In this document: in pieces, positions 1 through 7,149 of the stretch | Position numbering within the stretch: the first letter of the stretch is position 1 | Layout of the letters: the number at the start of each line of letters is the position of its first letter | Origin: CAYNEO01 sp964396245 | GTDB taxonomy: Bacteria > Zixibacteria > MSB-5A5 > GN15 > FEB-12 | DNA: 27,739 bases | Direction of reading: 5' to 3' | Assembly: GCA_964396245.1 (NCBI GenBank) | Contig: CAYNEO010000042.1 | Location: forward strand, 1 to 27,739 | Notes under the pieces: model-generated | The model's input: the letters and a program-made list of their open reading frames with translations, nothing else | Databases searched by the model: none | What the model was told of the DNA's origin: nothing | Program-made: the position numbers and the translations under genes

Positions 1-1206
1 GGTTTCCAACCTACCCCTATCGGTGTCGATGACATGCGGTATATCGGCACCCAGTATATCACGGCCGACGATTCCGCGTACATGCGGTATGTCACGACGG
101 TTGTGCGACGAGATCTCGACTTTTACGCCGATTTCAAGCTCGTTCCGCTCGACAGTTTCTTTTTGAAGACGTACGAGATCACCGAGCTGGACCTGCTTGG
201 CTGGAAGCGACTCGGGGCCGATTACGTGGTCAAACTGGAAGCGGAATTCCCGGGCAGCAACCTGCGGGTGCGCTGGCGGCTGTTCGATGTGCTCCACTCA
301 CAGCGAATCGCCCAGGGTCAGTTTGAATACAACCGCACGTTCTGGCGAATCATGGGACATGATATCGCAAATGAAATCGTGCGAACCCTTACCGGCAACG
401 CGGGGATATTCCGCACGCGAGTCGCCTATATCAAGAAGATCGGCGATGCCAAGGAGTTGTTCATTTCCGACTACGACGGCGCCAATGAGCACCAGCTGAC
501 CAACAACCACTCGCTCAATCTCTCCCCCGCCTTCAACCCCAAGAAGGAGGAGATATACTTCACCAGTTATGTCGATGGCCGACCGTCATTGTACCGCGTG
601 GATATCAACACCGATAAGATGACGAAAGTGGCCGAGTACGGTGAGCTGGTGTCGGCGCCATCGGTATCTCCTGACGGCAACAAGCTGGCCTGCGTGATAT
701 CACGGGGTGGAAATTCCGACATTTACGTGCTGGACTTGAAAGGGGACATAATTAAACGGCTTACCAGCCGGCCGTCGATTGAGTCCTCACCGACGTGGTC
801 GCCGGACAGCCGGTATATCGCGTTTTCATCGGACATTACTGGAATGCCGCAAATCTATGTCATGGACGCCGACGGTATCAATACTCGTCGCCTGACCTAC
901 CAGGGGGGGTATAATGACTCCCCGGTTTGGTCGATGCGCGGCGACAGGATCACGCTGGTCAGTCGAACCGGCACCGGCCGATTCAACCTGGTGTCGATAG
1001 ACACCTCCGGAGCCGATTATCGGGTCCTGACCGACCTGGGAACGAACGAGAATCCGCATTTTTCGCCCGACGGGAAGCAGATTATCTTCTCGTCGACCCG
1101 GCTGGGCGGGATCGATATTTATACCATGGACGTAAACGGCCGCAATCAGCGCCGGCTGACTCAGACCGGAAACTGCTCGAATCCGGCCTGGGGACCGATC
1201 AGGTAG
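1..1206 (+). CDS. tolB: Tol-Pal system protein TolB (5' partial)
   Basis: Periplasmic beta-propeller protein that docks on Pal and links the TolQRA motor to the outer membrane. The frame is open to the first base, so the signal peptide and first part of the N-terminal domain lie outside the window; the ATG at 34 is internal. Visible codons 1-130 match the alpha/beta TolB N-terminal domain. About residues 135-401 hold repeated propeller blades with the PD40/WD40-like pattern (SPAFNPKKEEIYFTS, SPTWSPDSRYIAFSSD, NPHFSPDGKQIIFSS), each with an aromatic strand and a following I-Y-x-M-D or similar segment. Pal and CpoB follow on the same strand, as in classical tol-pal clusters, so tolQ/tolR/tolA are expected just upstream. 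Identification is secure from blade motifs plus neighbours. Confidence 0.95.
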   Translation, partial: GFQPTPIGVDDMRYIGTQYITADDSAYMRYVTTVVRRDLDFYADFKLVPLDSFFLKTYEITELDLLGWKRLGADYVVKLEAEFPGSNLRVRWRLFDVLHSQRIAQGQFEYNRTFWRIMGHDIANEIVRTLTGNAGIFRTRVAYIKKIGDAKELFISDYDGANEHQLTNNHSLNLSPAFNPKKEEIYFTSYVDGRPSLYRVDINTDKMTKVAEYGELVSAPSVSPDGNKLACVISRGGNSDIYVLDLKGDIIKRLTSRPSIESSPTWSPDSRYIAFSSDITGMPQIYVMDADGINTRRLTYQGGYNDSPVWSMRGDRITLVSRTGTGRFNLVSIDTSGADYRVLTDLGTNENPHFSPDGKQIIFSSTRLGGIDIYTMDVNGRNQRRLTQTGNCSNPAWGPIR

Positions 1207-1300
1207 GTGGGAAATGAGCCAAAAAACGGTCCTGAGATAATGTTAAACGCGCGCCGGTTGTTTGCCGAATTGTATAAGGGGCGAGAAATCAAACTTTTTA

Positions 1301-1329
1301 TTGACCCGCATTTTGAGATACCGTAGATT
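1301..1329 (+). promoter_or_regulatory. Putative sigma70-type promoter for pal
   Basis: TTGACC at 1301-1306 and TAGATT at 1324-1329 are separated by exactly 17 bp. A start site near 1336 would give a leader of about 44 nt containing the strong Shine-Dalgarno GGAGGAG (1366-1372), seven bases before the pal ATG. The 173-bp gap between tolB and pal is large for this cluster, which fits an internal promoter boosting the abundant lipoprotein Pal. Confidence 0.55.
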
Positions 1330-1379
1330 CGAAGCAACAAAAACGGAATATTCTTCTCATCTTACGGAGGAGCAAAAGC

Positions 1380-1901
1380 ATGAAAAGAATTGGATACCTG
1401 ATTTTCCTCGGCCTCGTCGTTGCCGCGTTTGTTATCGCGAGCTGCGGCGGTGGAACAACTCCGCCTCCCGCTGAAGAGGCGCCGGTAGTCGAAGTGGTTG
1501 ATACGGTGAAGCCGGAAGTACCGCCGCCACCGCCGAAGCCCGAGCCGACGATGGACGAAATTCAGCAGTCGCTTCGCACCATTTATTTTGATTTTGACAA
1601 ATTCAATCTCCGCCCGGACGCCAAGGCCGATCTGGACAAGAACTACGAGATTCTCAAGGAGTATCCGAACGTTATGGTGCAGATCCAGGGTCACTGTGAC
1701 GAGCGCGGAACGGTGGAGTACAACCTGGCTCTTGGCGAGAAGCGCGCCAGTGCGGCCAAGGATTATCTGGTCGGGATGGGCGTCAACCCGGACCGTCTCT
1801 CGACCATAAGCTACGGCGAGGAACGGCCGGCCAATCCGGGACACAACGAAACTGCCTGGGCGCAGAATAGACGCGACGAATTCAAAATCGTGTCCATGTA
1901 G
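1380..1901 (+). CDS. pal: Peptidoglycan-associated lipoprotein Pal (OmpA family)
   Basis: Outer-membrane lipoprotein that binds peptidoglycan and TolB, anchoring the envelope during constriction. The 173-aa product has a lipoprotein signal peptide ending in VIASC (acylated Cys22), a Pro/Glu-rich linker (about residues 25-60), and an OmpA-like peptidoglycan-binding domain from about residue 63 to the end. The domain carries the Pal core GHCDERGTVEYNLALGEKRA and the terminal NRRDEFKI; the Asp and Arg of that region contact diaminopimelate in the family. The start is fixed by GGAGGAG seven bases upstream. Length matches ordinary Pal. It lies between tolB and cpoB and is probably driven by its own promoter (1301-1329) as well as read-through. 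Confidence 0.96.
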   Translation: MKRIGYLIFLGLVVAAFVIASCGGGTTPPPAEEAPVVEVVDTVKPEVPPPPPKPEPTMDEIQQSLRTIYFDFDKFNLRPDAKADLDKNYEILKEYPNVMVQIQGHCDERGTVEYNLALGEKRASAAKDYLVGMGVNPDRLSTISYGEERPANPGHNETAWAQNRRDEFKIVSM

Positions 1902-1921
1902 GCCAGGCGAGTGTCAGAGAC

Positions 1922-2713
1922 ATGAGATATTCTACTATACATGTGCGAACCGCCATTGGGATAATGGCGGTTCTGCTTTCGGCGGTTATTCTCGGCGGAT
2001 GCGCGACGACACGACAGGTAAATGAGCTCAAGGAGCAGGTGGCGCAGGTCGAGAAGAACCAGGCCCAGATGCAGGGTTCCATCAAACACATGGATTCACT
2101 GATAACGGCCGGCAGTGACGCCGATCTGAAACTTCGCAATGAACTGCGCTATTCGGTCGATGAGCTGAACCAGCAGATAGCCATGTTGCTGCAGAACTAT
2201 AACGACCTGATGCAGCGCATTGACGCACTGTTGCAACAGCCCATGACGAGGCGCGAGCTGCGGGGCTCGGTTGGTTCGCAGACATACGTCGATACGCTAA
2301 AACCCGGAACGCCTCCGACGGCGACAGTGCCTCCCCCGATTAATTGCGACAGTACGTACGACGAAGGGTTCATCCTGACGCGCCGCACCGAATACCAGAA
2401 GGCCATAGACGCCTTCGCTCAGTTCGTGCAATATTGCCCCGACCACCCGGACGTCTCGAACGCATATTACTGGATGGGTGAGAATTATTACGGGCTTCAG
2501 AAATATGAAGATGCGGTTACGCAGTTCCAGGTTGTACTTGATAGGTACCCCAACTCGTCCAAGGCCAGCCAGGCGCTCTACAAAATCGCCCGTTCCCGTG
2601 AAGAGCAGGGAAAGACGGCTGACGCCAGGAAACTGTTCCAGCAGGTGATTGATGATTATCCGGGCACGCTGGAGGCCGAACAGGCTCGAGTCCGGTTGGA
2701 CGACCTCAAATGA
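1922..2713 (+). CDS. cpoB: Tol-Pal coordinator CpoB/YbgF, lipoprotein form with TPRs
   Basis: Periplasmic factor that couples Tol-Pal constriction to septal peptidoglycan synthesis in Proteobacteria. The 263-aa product starts with a hydrophobic segment ending in ILGGC (Cys27), so here it is a predicted lipoprotein, whereas the E. coli protein is soluble. About residues 31-75 are a Gln/Glu/Lys-rich trimerisation-type coiled coil (VNELKEQVAQVEKNQ). After a Thr/Pro-rich linker (about 115-138) come about three tetratricopeptide repeats (141-263), with typical TPR turns such as AYYWMGENYYGLQKYEDAV and a following RYPNS. It begins 20 nt after pal and ends in a one-base offset from the next gene. 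Family assignment is strong; the lipidation is inferred from the lipobox. Confidence 0.9.
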   Translation: MRYSTIHVRTAIGIMAVLLSAVILGGCATTRQVNELKEQVAQVEKNQAQMQGSIKHMDSLITAGSDADLKLRNELRYSVDELNQQIAMLLQNYNDLMQRIDALLQQPMTRRELRGSVGSQTYVDTLKPGTPPTATVPPPINCDSTYDEGFILTRRTEYQKAIDAFAQFVQYCPDHPDVSNAYYWMGENYYGLQKYEDAVTQFQVVLDRYPNSSKASQALYKIARSREEQGKTADARKLFQQVIDDYPGTLEAEQARVRLDDLK

Positions 2714-2714
2714 C

Positions 2715-3227
2715 ATGACCGTCATAACGCCGAAAATCAGGCTTGAAACCCCGTCCGGTGACATTCTTCCCGGCCGGGGTTTTTATCAACTGGAAGAAGA
2801 CGCGCTCTATGTTCAGGTCGGGCCGTTCAGGCGAGGGCATCGGTTCTTCTCGTATCTGGAAGCGCCGCACGTACGCATGGAGTTCGACAAGGCCGGTTGC
2901 CTGGCGTTCATCGAAGTCTCCAAGCCGCGTCGCCAATGGCCGGTCGACGACAAATTCAAATTACCCGGGAAAGCACTACCGGCCGATGTTCGCTGGCTTG
3001 ATTTTCGCGAAAACATGAAGGCCCCGACGCTTGCGACCAGTCCCAGAAAACAGCATCTGCTTTTGCGATTCTCCAAAGTCGAGCCATCCGGCTGCTACTA
3101 TCTCGCCAACCATGTTCTGATTCAGACGGACAGCGATAACAATCTCGTGGCGATCTGGATCACGGATATCATCGACGATCTCGCCGGGAGGGAAATCTCC
3201 GCGTTCCGCAAGGGAATTCGCCAGTAG
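2715..3227 (+). CDS. Hypothetical protein coupled to cpoB
   Basis: A 170-aa protein of unrecognised family. The ATG at 2715 lies one base after the cpoB stop (TGA 2711-2713), so translation is probably coupled; an upstream in-frame start at 2649 would overlap cpoB by 65 nt and is less likely. No signal peptide, membrane segment or catalytic motif is visible. The sequence is beta-rich, with an acidic/aromatic N-terminal half (GFYQLEEDALYVQVGPF), a middle basic stretch (KPRRQWPVDDKFKLPGK), and a C-terminal part ending LVAIWITDIIDDLAGREISA, which reads like a small regulatory or substrate-sensing beta domain. Codon use looks like the neighbouring genes. Function cannot be assigned; position suggests either an envelope-related role or simple co-transcription. 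Confidence 0.75.
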   Translation: MTVITPKIRLETPSGDILPGRGFYQLEEDALYVQVGPFRRGHRFFSYLEAPHVRMEFDKAGCLAFIEVSKPRRQWPVDDKFKLPGKALPADVRWLDFRENMKAPTLATSPRKQHLLLRFSKVEPSGCYYLANHVLIQTDSDNNLVAIWITDIIDDLAGREISAFRKGIRQ

Positions 3228-3286
3228 TGTGCGCCGCGGATTCGGAACACTCTCTCGCCTCCCCCCGTTCTGTGATTCAGAAGGTA

Positions 3287-3315
3287 TTGACACGGCGAAG
3301 AGAGGTGGGTTAATT
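3287..3315 (+). promoter_or_regulatory. Promoter-like hexamers abutting the ligA start
   Basis: TTGACA (3287-3292) is followed after 17 bp by TTAATT (3310-3315), five bases before the ligA ATG at 3321. The -35 is a perfect match, the -10 is weak (three of six). If used, transcription would begin at or next to the start codon. A competing reading is that AGGTGGG (3303-3309) is a distant Shine-Dalgarno on a longer transcript. Confidence 0.3.
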
Positions 3316-3320
3316 CTCGC

Positions 3321-5330
3321 ATGGCCAGACCGGACCAGAAAACCAAAGACGAATACGAATCGCTAAAGCGGGAAATTGAGAAGCACAACCGCCTCTACTA
3401 TGTCGAGAATCGGCCGGAGATTTCAGATGCCGAGTTCGACAGGCTTTTCGATCGTCTGCTCGAGATTGAAAAAGAATATCCTTCTCTGGCAACACCGGAC
3501 TCTCCGAGCCAGAGGGTCGGCGCGGAACCATCAAAGAAGTTCGAGCCGGTTCGACATCGGGTGCCGATGCTGTCGCTTCAGAAGGTAGTCTCCGAAGAGG
3601 AGTTCGAGCAGTTCGACCGCCGGGTGAAAGAGGCACTGAACCCTTCAGGGAATATCGAGTACGTGGTCGAACCGAAGTTCGACGGTCTGGCGGTGGAACT
3701 GGTTTACGAGGACGGCGTCCTGACACTGGGGTCTACCCGCGGCGACGGTACGACCGGTGAAAATATCACGCCAAACCTTCGGACGATACACAACATTCCC
3801 CTCAGGCTGTCCGATACGACCGCGAAGAAGTACCCTTTGCTGGAAATCCGAGGCGAAGTCATCATGCGCCGGTCGGACTTCGAAAAGCTCAACAAAAGGC
3901 TCGAAAAGGAAGGTAACGCCCCCCTTGCCAATCCGCGCAACGGCGCCGCCGGGTCGCTCCGGCAGCTCGACCCGAAAATCACCGCCTCACGGCCTTTGAT
4001 CTTTTATGCCTATGGCATTTCCGAGGTCGATCTCGAAGGAATCGATAATCAATATGCAGCCATGCAGTTTCTCAAGGGCGAGCATTTTCTCGTCAACGAA
4101 CGTGTCGAGAAGGCACACGGTGAAAAGGCCGTCAAGAAGAAATTCAGGGACCTTACCGAGGAACGGCCGAAGCTGGATTACGATATCGACGGCATGGTGA
4201 TCAAGGTAAATTCCTTCGCCGACCAGCAGACGCTGGGCCAGATATCGAGGGCGCCGCGATGGGCGGTAGCGTGGAAATTCGCCGCCGAGCTGGCCGAGAC
4301 CGTCATAAAGGGAACGGAGTTTTCGGTGGGCCGGACCGGGATTATCACACCGGTCGCCAAGTTGGAACCGGTCCGCGTGTCGGGCGTGACTGTCTCGAAT
4401 GCCTCGATGCACAACGAGGACGAGCTGAACCGGCTCGATGTCCATATCGGCGATACGGTCGTGATCAGGCGAGCCGGCGATGTTATCCCCGAGGTGGTGG
4501 AGGTTGTCAAAGACAAACGCCCAAAGAACGCCAAGAAGATTGTCTACCCGAAAACCTGCCCTTCCTGCGGTGAGCCGATTGTCCGTCCCGAGGGCGAGGC
4601 GGCGCATCGGTGTATCAACGCTGCCTGCCCGGCGCAGGTCGAGGGCGGTCTGTTTCACTTTGCCTCGAAGGGCGGCTTTGATATCGAGGGGTTGGGCGGC
4701 AAACTGGCGAATCAGCTTGTGGCAAACAAGCTGGTGAAAGACCCGGCCGACCTGTTTTATTTGACCAAAGACCAACTGTTGACGCTCGATTTGATGGCTG
4801 ACAAGCGCGCTCAAAACCTGCTCGATGCGGTTGACCGTTCGCGCCATGCCGAACTGCCTCGGGTGATCTATGCGATGGGGATAATCGGCGTGGGAGAGGC
4901 TGCCGCCCGTCTGCTGGCTGAACACTTCGGCAGCTTCGAGAAGCTGCAGAAAGCCTCGAAAGACGAGCTGGCGGAGATATCAGGGATCGGACCCGTTATC
5001 GCGCAGAATATCCGGGATTTCTTCGACAACGAGGGAAATCAGGCGATGATTGACAAGATGCACAAGGGTGGGGTGGAATTCCCGGATTATAGAGCGGCCC
5101 GTCGCGAGGGGAAGTTATCCGGCAAAACGTTCGTGATTACCGGAACGTTGTCACAACCGCGCGACCACTTCAAAAAGATTATCGAACAGAACGGCGGCAA
5201 AGTAACCGGCTCGGTTTCGTCGAAGACCGACTACCTGCTGCGCGGTGAGGACCCCGGGTCGAAGCTCGACAACGCCAAAAAGCTCGGCGTTGCCGTTATT
5301 GATGAAGATGAGTTTTCGAAGATGATTTGA
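3321..5330 (+). CDS. ligA: NAD+-dependent DNA ligase LigA
   Basis: Seals single-strand nicks in replication and repair using NAD+ as the adenylate donor. The 669-aa length is typical. An Ia-type N-terminal domain (about 1-70) has the NMN-contacting tyrosines in EKHNRLYYVENRPEISDAEFD. The adenylation domain carries the nucleotidyl-lysine motif KFDG at K119-G122, then RGDGTTGENIT and the conserved NPRNGAAGSLRQLD. After an OB fold comes a four-cysteine zinc finger (C413, C416, C431, C436), helix-hairpin-helix repeats (about 445-585, including GIIGVGEAAARLLAEHFGS and EISGIGPVIAQNI), and a C-terminal BRCT domain (about 597-669, SGKTFVITGTLS). All catalytic parts are present, so it should be active. 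It stands alone between the Tol-Pal group and a convergent gene. Confidence 0.98.
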   Translation: MARPDQKTKDEYESLKREIEKHNRLYYVENRPEISDAEFDRLFDRLLEIEKEYPSLATPDSPSQRVGAEPSKKFEPVRHRVPMLSLQKVVSEEEFEQFDRRVKEALNPSGNIEYVVEPKFDGLAVELVYEDGVLTLGSTRGDGTTGENITPNLRTIHNIPLRLSDTTAKKYPLLEIRGEVIMRRSDFEKLNKRLEKEGNAPLANPRNGAAGSLRQLDPKITASRPLIFYAYGISEVDLEGIDNQYAAMQFLKGEHFLVNERVEKAHGEKAVKKKFRDLTEERPKLDYDIDGMVIKVNSFADQQTLGQISRAPRWAVAWKFAAELAETVIKGTEFSVGRTGIITPVAKLEPVRVSGVTVSNASMHNEDELNRLDVHIGDTVVIRRAGDVIPEVVEVVKDKRPKNAKKIVYPKTCPSCGEPIVRPEGEAAHRCINAACPAQVEGGLFHFASKGGFDIEGLGGKLANQLVANKLVKDPADLFYLTKDQLLTLDLMADKRAQNLLDAVDRSRHAELPRVIYAMGIIGVGEAAARLLAEHFGSFEKLQKASKDELAEISGIGPVIAQNIRDFFDNEGNQAMIDKMHKGGVEFPDYRAARREGKLSGKTFVITGTLSQPRDHFKKIIEQNGGKVTGSVSSKTDYLLRGEDPGSKLDNAKKLGVAVIDEDEFSKMI

Positions 5331-5344
5331 TACGGCGGAATCTG

Positions 5345-5375
5345 CGTGTCGCCGCCGGCGATCGGCGGCGACACG
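5345..5375. terminator. Hairpin between convergent ligA and phaR-like gene
   Basis: A perfect 13-bp inverted repeat (5345-5357 with 5363-5375, arms starting CGTGTCGCC) encloses a 5-base loop GCGAT. It sits between two convergent genes 15 bp after the ligA stop and 7 bp from the end of the opposite gene. There is no T-tract on either side, so it would be a non-canonical bidirectional terminator or an mRNA 3'-end stabiliser. Confidence 0.6.
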
Positions 5376-5382
5376 ACACACT

Positions 5383-5982
5383 TTATTCGGACTGCATTTC
5401 CTCTAGTTTCTTCTCGAGCTTTTTGATCATCTTGTTCAACTGCTCGACCTGTGACTCCAGCTTCTTGACATCCTGCTGGCGCGCCCAGGACATGTCCTTG
5501 GCGAATTTGCTGACCCCCTTCTGGGCCTTCTCCGCCTCTTTGACGAACTTCTCGCGCAAGTCGGCCGTTGTTTTTTCCGCTCTCTCGAGCAATTCCATGA
5601 TTGCGGCCTTGCGCTTTGACTTGTCCAGTTCGCCCTTCTTGATCAGATCGTCGATTACCTTCTCGGCTTTCGCCTTTGTCACCTGTACGACGCCGATCGA
5701 CGCCAAAACGGTGTTTTTGAGAATAGACATAGACTTGTTACCTCCAAGGTATATAATGTGCCTCAGGACCTCTTTCGTTTCCGATACATCTCCCCATGAG
5801 TGCGACTCCGATGCCATGACGCGGCCGAGCACCGAGAGCGTGATGTCTCTTTCCGTGGTCGAGTCGATCACCTTGACCTCCTCGCCCTCGCGGATCATCC
5901 GGGCGAGATCGAACTGCGTGATGGTGCGGCTCTCGCTGGTATCGTATAATCGTCTGTTCCTATAACGCTTTATTAGTCTCAT
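5383..5982 (-). CDS. PHB_acc_N (PhaR-type) DNA-binding protein with phasin-like tail
   Basis: Polyhydroxyalkanoate (PHA) synthesis regulator-like protein of 199 aa. Residues 1-63 match the PHB/PHA accumulation regulator DNA-binding domain: basic start MRLIKRYRNRRLYDT, then TITQFDLARMIREGEEVKVID and a D-I-T-L-S-V-L segment. About residues 85-199 are a different module: a short hydrophobic helix (LASIGVVQVTKAKAEKVID) followed by long Lys/Glu-rich coiled coil, resembling PhaF/PhaI-type granule-associated phasins. In known PhaR repressors the protein binds both DNA and PHA granules; here the two functions appear joined in one chain. No phaC, phaA or phaB is nearby. A near-consensus promoter ends 11 nt before the ATG and there is no Shine-Dalgarno. 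The N-terminal family call is strong; the PHA connection of this species is inferred. Confidence 0.85.
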   Translation of the reverse strand: MRLIKRYRNRRLYDTSESRTITQFDLARMIREGEEVKVIDSTTERDITLSVLGRVMASESHSWGDVSETKEVLRHIIYLGGNKSMSILKNTVLASIGVVQVTKAKAEKVIDDLIKKGELDKSKRKAAIMELLERAEKTTADLREKFVKEAEKAQKGVSKFAKDMSWARQQDVKKLESQVEQLNKMIKKLEKKLEEMQSE

Positions 5983-5993
5983 GGTTGCACCAT

Positions 5994-6022
5994 ATTATAG
6001 TGCACCGCACAATAAATGTCAA
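5994..6022 (-). promoter_or_regulatory. Fully consensus sigma70 promoter with flanking direct repeats
   Basis: Read on the minus strand, TTGACA (6022-6017), a 17-bp spacer and TATAAT (5999-5994) match the sigma70 consensus at all twelve positions and at ideal spacing. The start codon (5982) lies 11 nt beyond the -10, so the predicted transcript start (about 5987) leaves only a leader of about 5 nt. Two copies of GGTGCA (plus-strand TGCACC at 5986-5991 and 6001-6006) flank the -10 and could be an operator, plausibly for autoregulation by the PhaR-type product. Confidence 0.75.
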
Positions 6023-6066
6023 CAAAAAGGATCGATAGCGATTGGCAGGGGGCGGAAGGGGAAAAA

Positions 6067-6468
6067 TCAGTGCTTGCCGGTCGACAGGACCACGATATTG
6101 ACGATTTCCAGCAGTCGTTCGCAGGAAAACGGCTTTTTGATGAACATATCGCCGCCGGCCTTGAATGAGCGGCCCATATCGTCGTTGCGGTCCTTGCCGG
6201 TAAGGAATATGACCGGTACGTGAGCCAGGGAGGGGTCCTTTTTCATCTCCTGGCAGATGCCGTACCCGTCGACTTCCGGCATCATAATATCAAGAAGGAT
6301 GACGTCCGGCTTGAATTTCCGAGCCTTGCTCAGCGCTTCGGTGGCGTCGTTTTCGACTGCTACGGTATAGCCTGATTCGGAAAGAAAAGTCTCAACGATA
6401 TCGGTGATTTCCGGCTCGTCGTCGATTACCAGCACTTTGGCCGATTGAATGTTGATCTTATAAGACAT
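6067..6468 (-). CDS. Stand-alone response regulator receiver (CheY-like)
   Basis: A 133-aa single-domain receiver that accepts a phosphoryl group from a histidine kinase; it has no output domain. Conserved residues are the acidic pair D16-D17 (VLVIDDEPE), phospho-acceptor D60 (VILLDIMMPEVDG), T90 (IFLTG) and K112 (IKKPF), all correctly placed, so it should be phosphorylatable. The start at 6468 was preferred to an upstream in-frame one at 6507 because GAGGATA lies about seven bases before it and the family fold begins only a few residues later. It follows a second receiver gene in the same direction with a 77-bp gap. No histidine kinase is encoded nearby, so its partner is unknown. Confidence 0.9.
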   Translation of the reverse strand: MSYKINIQSAKVLVIDDEPEITDIVETFLSESGYTVAVENDATEALSKARKFKPDVILLDIMMPEVDGYGICQEMKKDPSLAHVPVIFLTGKDRNDDMGRSFKAGGDMFIKKPFSCERLLEIVNIVVLSTGKH

Positions 6469-6545
6469 TGCACTATCCTCGCAAAGAGGCCAAACGTTCT
6501 CCTTCATTACCTCCCGGTTGTAATATTATCGGCCTGTTGCGAAAA

Positions 6546-6962
6546 TTACTTAACCGCTGCGGAGAGCCTCGCGGACTGGGCAAATACGGCGTTGACAGCC
6601 CCGAGCAGTTCGCTGACACTGAACGGCTTGCGTACGGCGACCGGAATTCCGATGACTGGCGCGGTCAATCCTTCAAAGATCGGATTACATGCGGTCAGGT
6701 AGATTATCGGAATTTCACGCAGTTCGGGGTGCTCCCGAAACCGCTCGGCAGCCAGATATCCGTCCATTTCAGGCATGAGGACGTCGAGCAGAATCAACCC
6801 GGGCGGGTCGTCGAGCGCGGCCCGCACGGCTGATTCGCCGCTGTGGACCTTTTTCGCGCGATAGCCGGCAATTGACAGAATTTCTCCCACGACTGCCGCT
6901 ACCTGTGGATCATCGTCCACGACCAGCACTTTATCGATTTTGACAGTGCGTTTTTCAGACAC
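6546..6962 (-). CDS. Stand-alone response regulator receiver (second copy)
   Basis: A 138-aa receiver-only protein from a GTG start. Key residues fall at the same positions as in the neighbour: D16-D18 (VLVVDDDPQ), phospho-acceptor D60 (LILLDVLMPEMDG), T90 (IYLTA) and K112 (VRKPF). The loop after T90 is divergent (NPIFEGLTAPVIGIPVAV), replacing the usual charged alpha4-beta5 surface, which suggests a different partner from its neighbour. A short Ala-rich tail follows residue 125. The pair probably arose by duplication and are likely co-transcribed in the order this gene then the 6067-6468 gene. The start is only moderately certain (an A/G-rich stretch AAAGAAAG lies just upstream). Confidence 0.88.
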   Translation of the reverse strand: MSEKRTVKIDKVLVVDDDPQVAAVVGEILSIAGYRAKKVHSGESAVRAALDDPPGLILLDVLMPEMDGYLAAERFREHPELREIPIIYLTACNPIFEGLTAPVIGIPVAVRKPFSVSELLGAVNAVFAQSARLSAAVK

Positions 6963-6988
6963 CTTTCTTTACCCCTTTTGAAACGTGC

Positions 6989-7019
6989 AAGGCCCGTGTC
7001 GCGCGGACTGGGCCTTTTT
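6989..7019. other. GC-rich hairpin with T-tract in a divergent intergenic region
   Basis: AAGGCCC (6989-6995) pairs with GGGCCTT (7010-7016), with an inner GTC/GAC pairing, followed on the plus strand by TTTTT (7015-7019). On the plus strand it looks like an intrinsic terminator although no plus-strand gene precedes it; on the minus strand it would form a hairpin in the leader of the 6962 receiver gene. The rest of 6963-7149 shows an A/T-rich TATATAT at 7020-7026 and nothing else recognisable. Confidence 0.4.
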
Positions 7020-7113
7020 CTATATATCGGCCCATCTCGATCCACCTTGACCCCGATAATGCTCTTCGAGACCCATGTTTTCGCACGCCCGGCGGGCCGA
7101 TCCTTGATTTTAA

Positions 7114-7142
7114 TTGCAAATGGCCGGTATCTCTGCTATTGT
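7114..7142 (+). promoter_or_regulatory. Putative smpB promoter ending next to the start codon
   Basis: TTGCAA (7114-7119), 17-bp spacer, TATTGT (7137-7142), then seven bases to the ATG at 7150. Predicted initiation would be at or one base before the A of ATG. There is no Shine-Dalgarno at a usable distance (AAGG ends only three bases before the ATG). Confidence 0.45.
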
Positions 7143-7149
7143 TAAGGTC

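Noticed and set aside
3987..4925. 312-codon minus-strand frame inside ligA
   Set aside because: LigA is unambiguous on the plus strand; the antisense frame is a by-product of GC-biased codons.
7020..7149. tmRNA or tRNA gene upstream of smpB
   Set aside because: No cloverleaf, no CCA end and no tag-peptide reading frame; only promoter-like hexamers.
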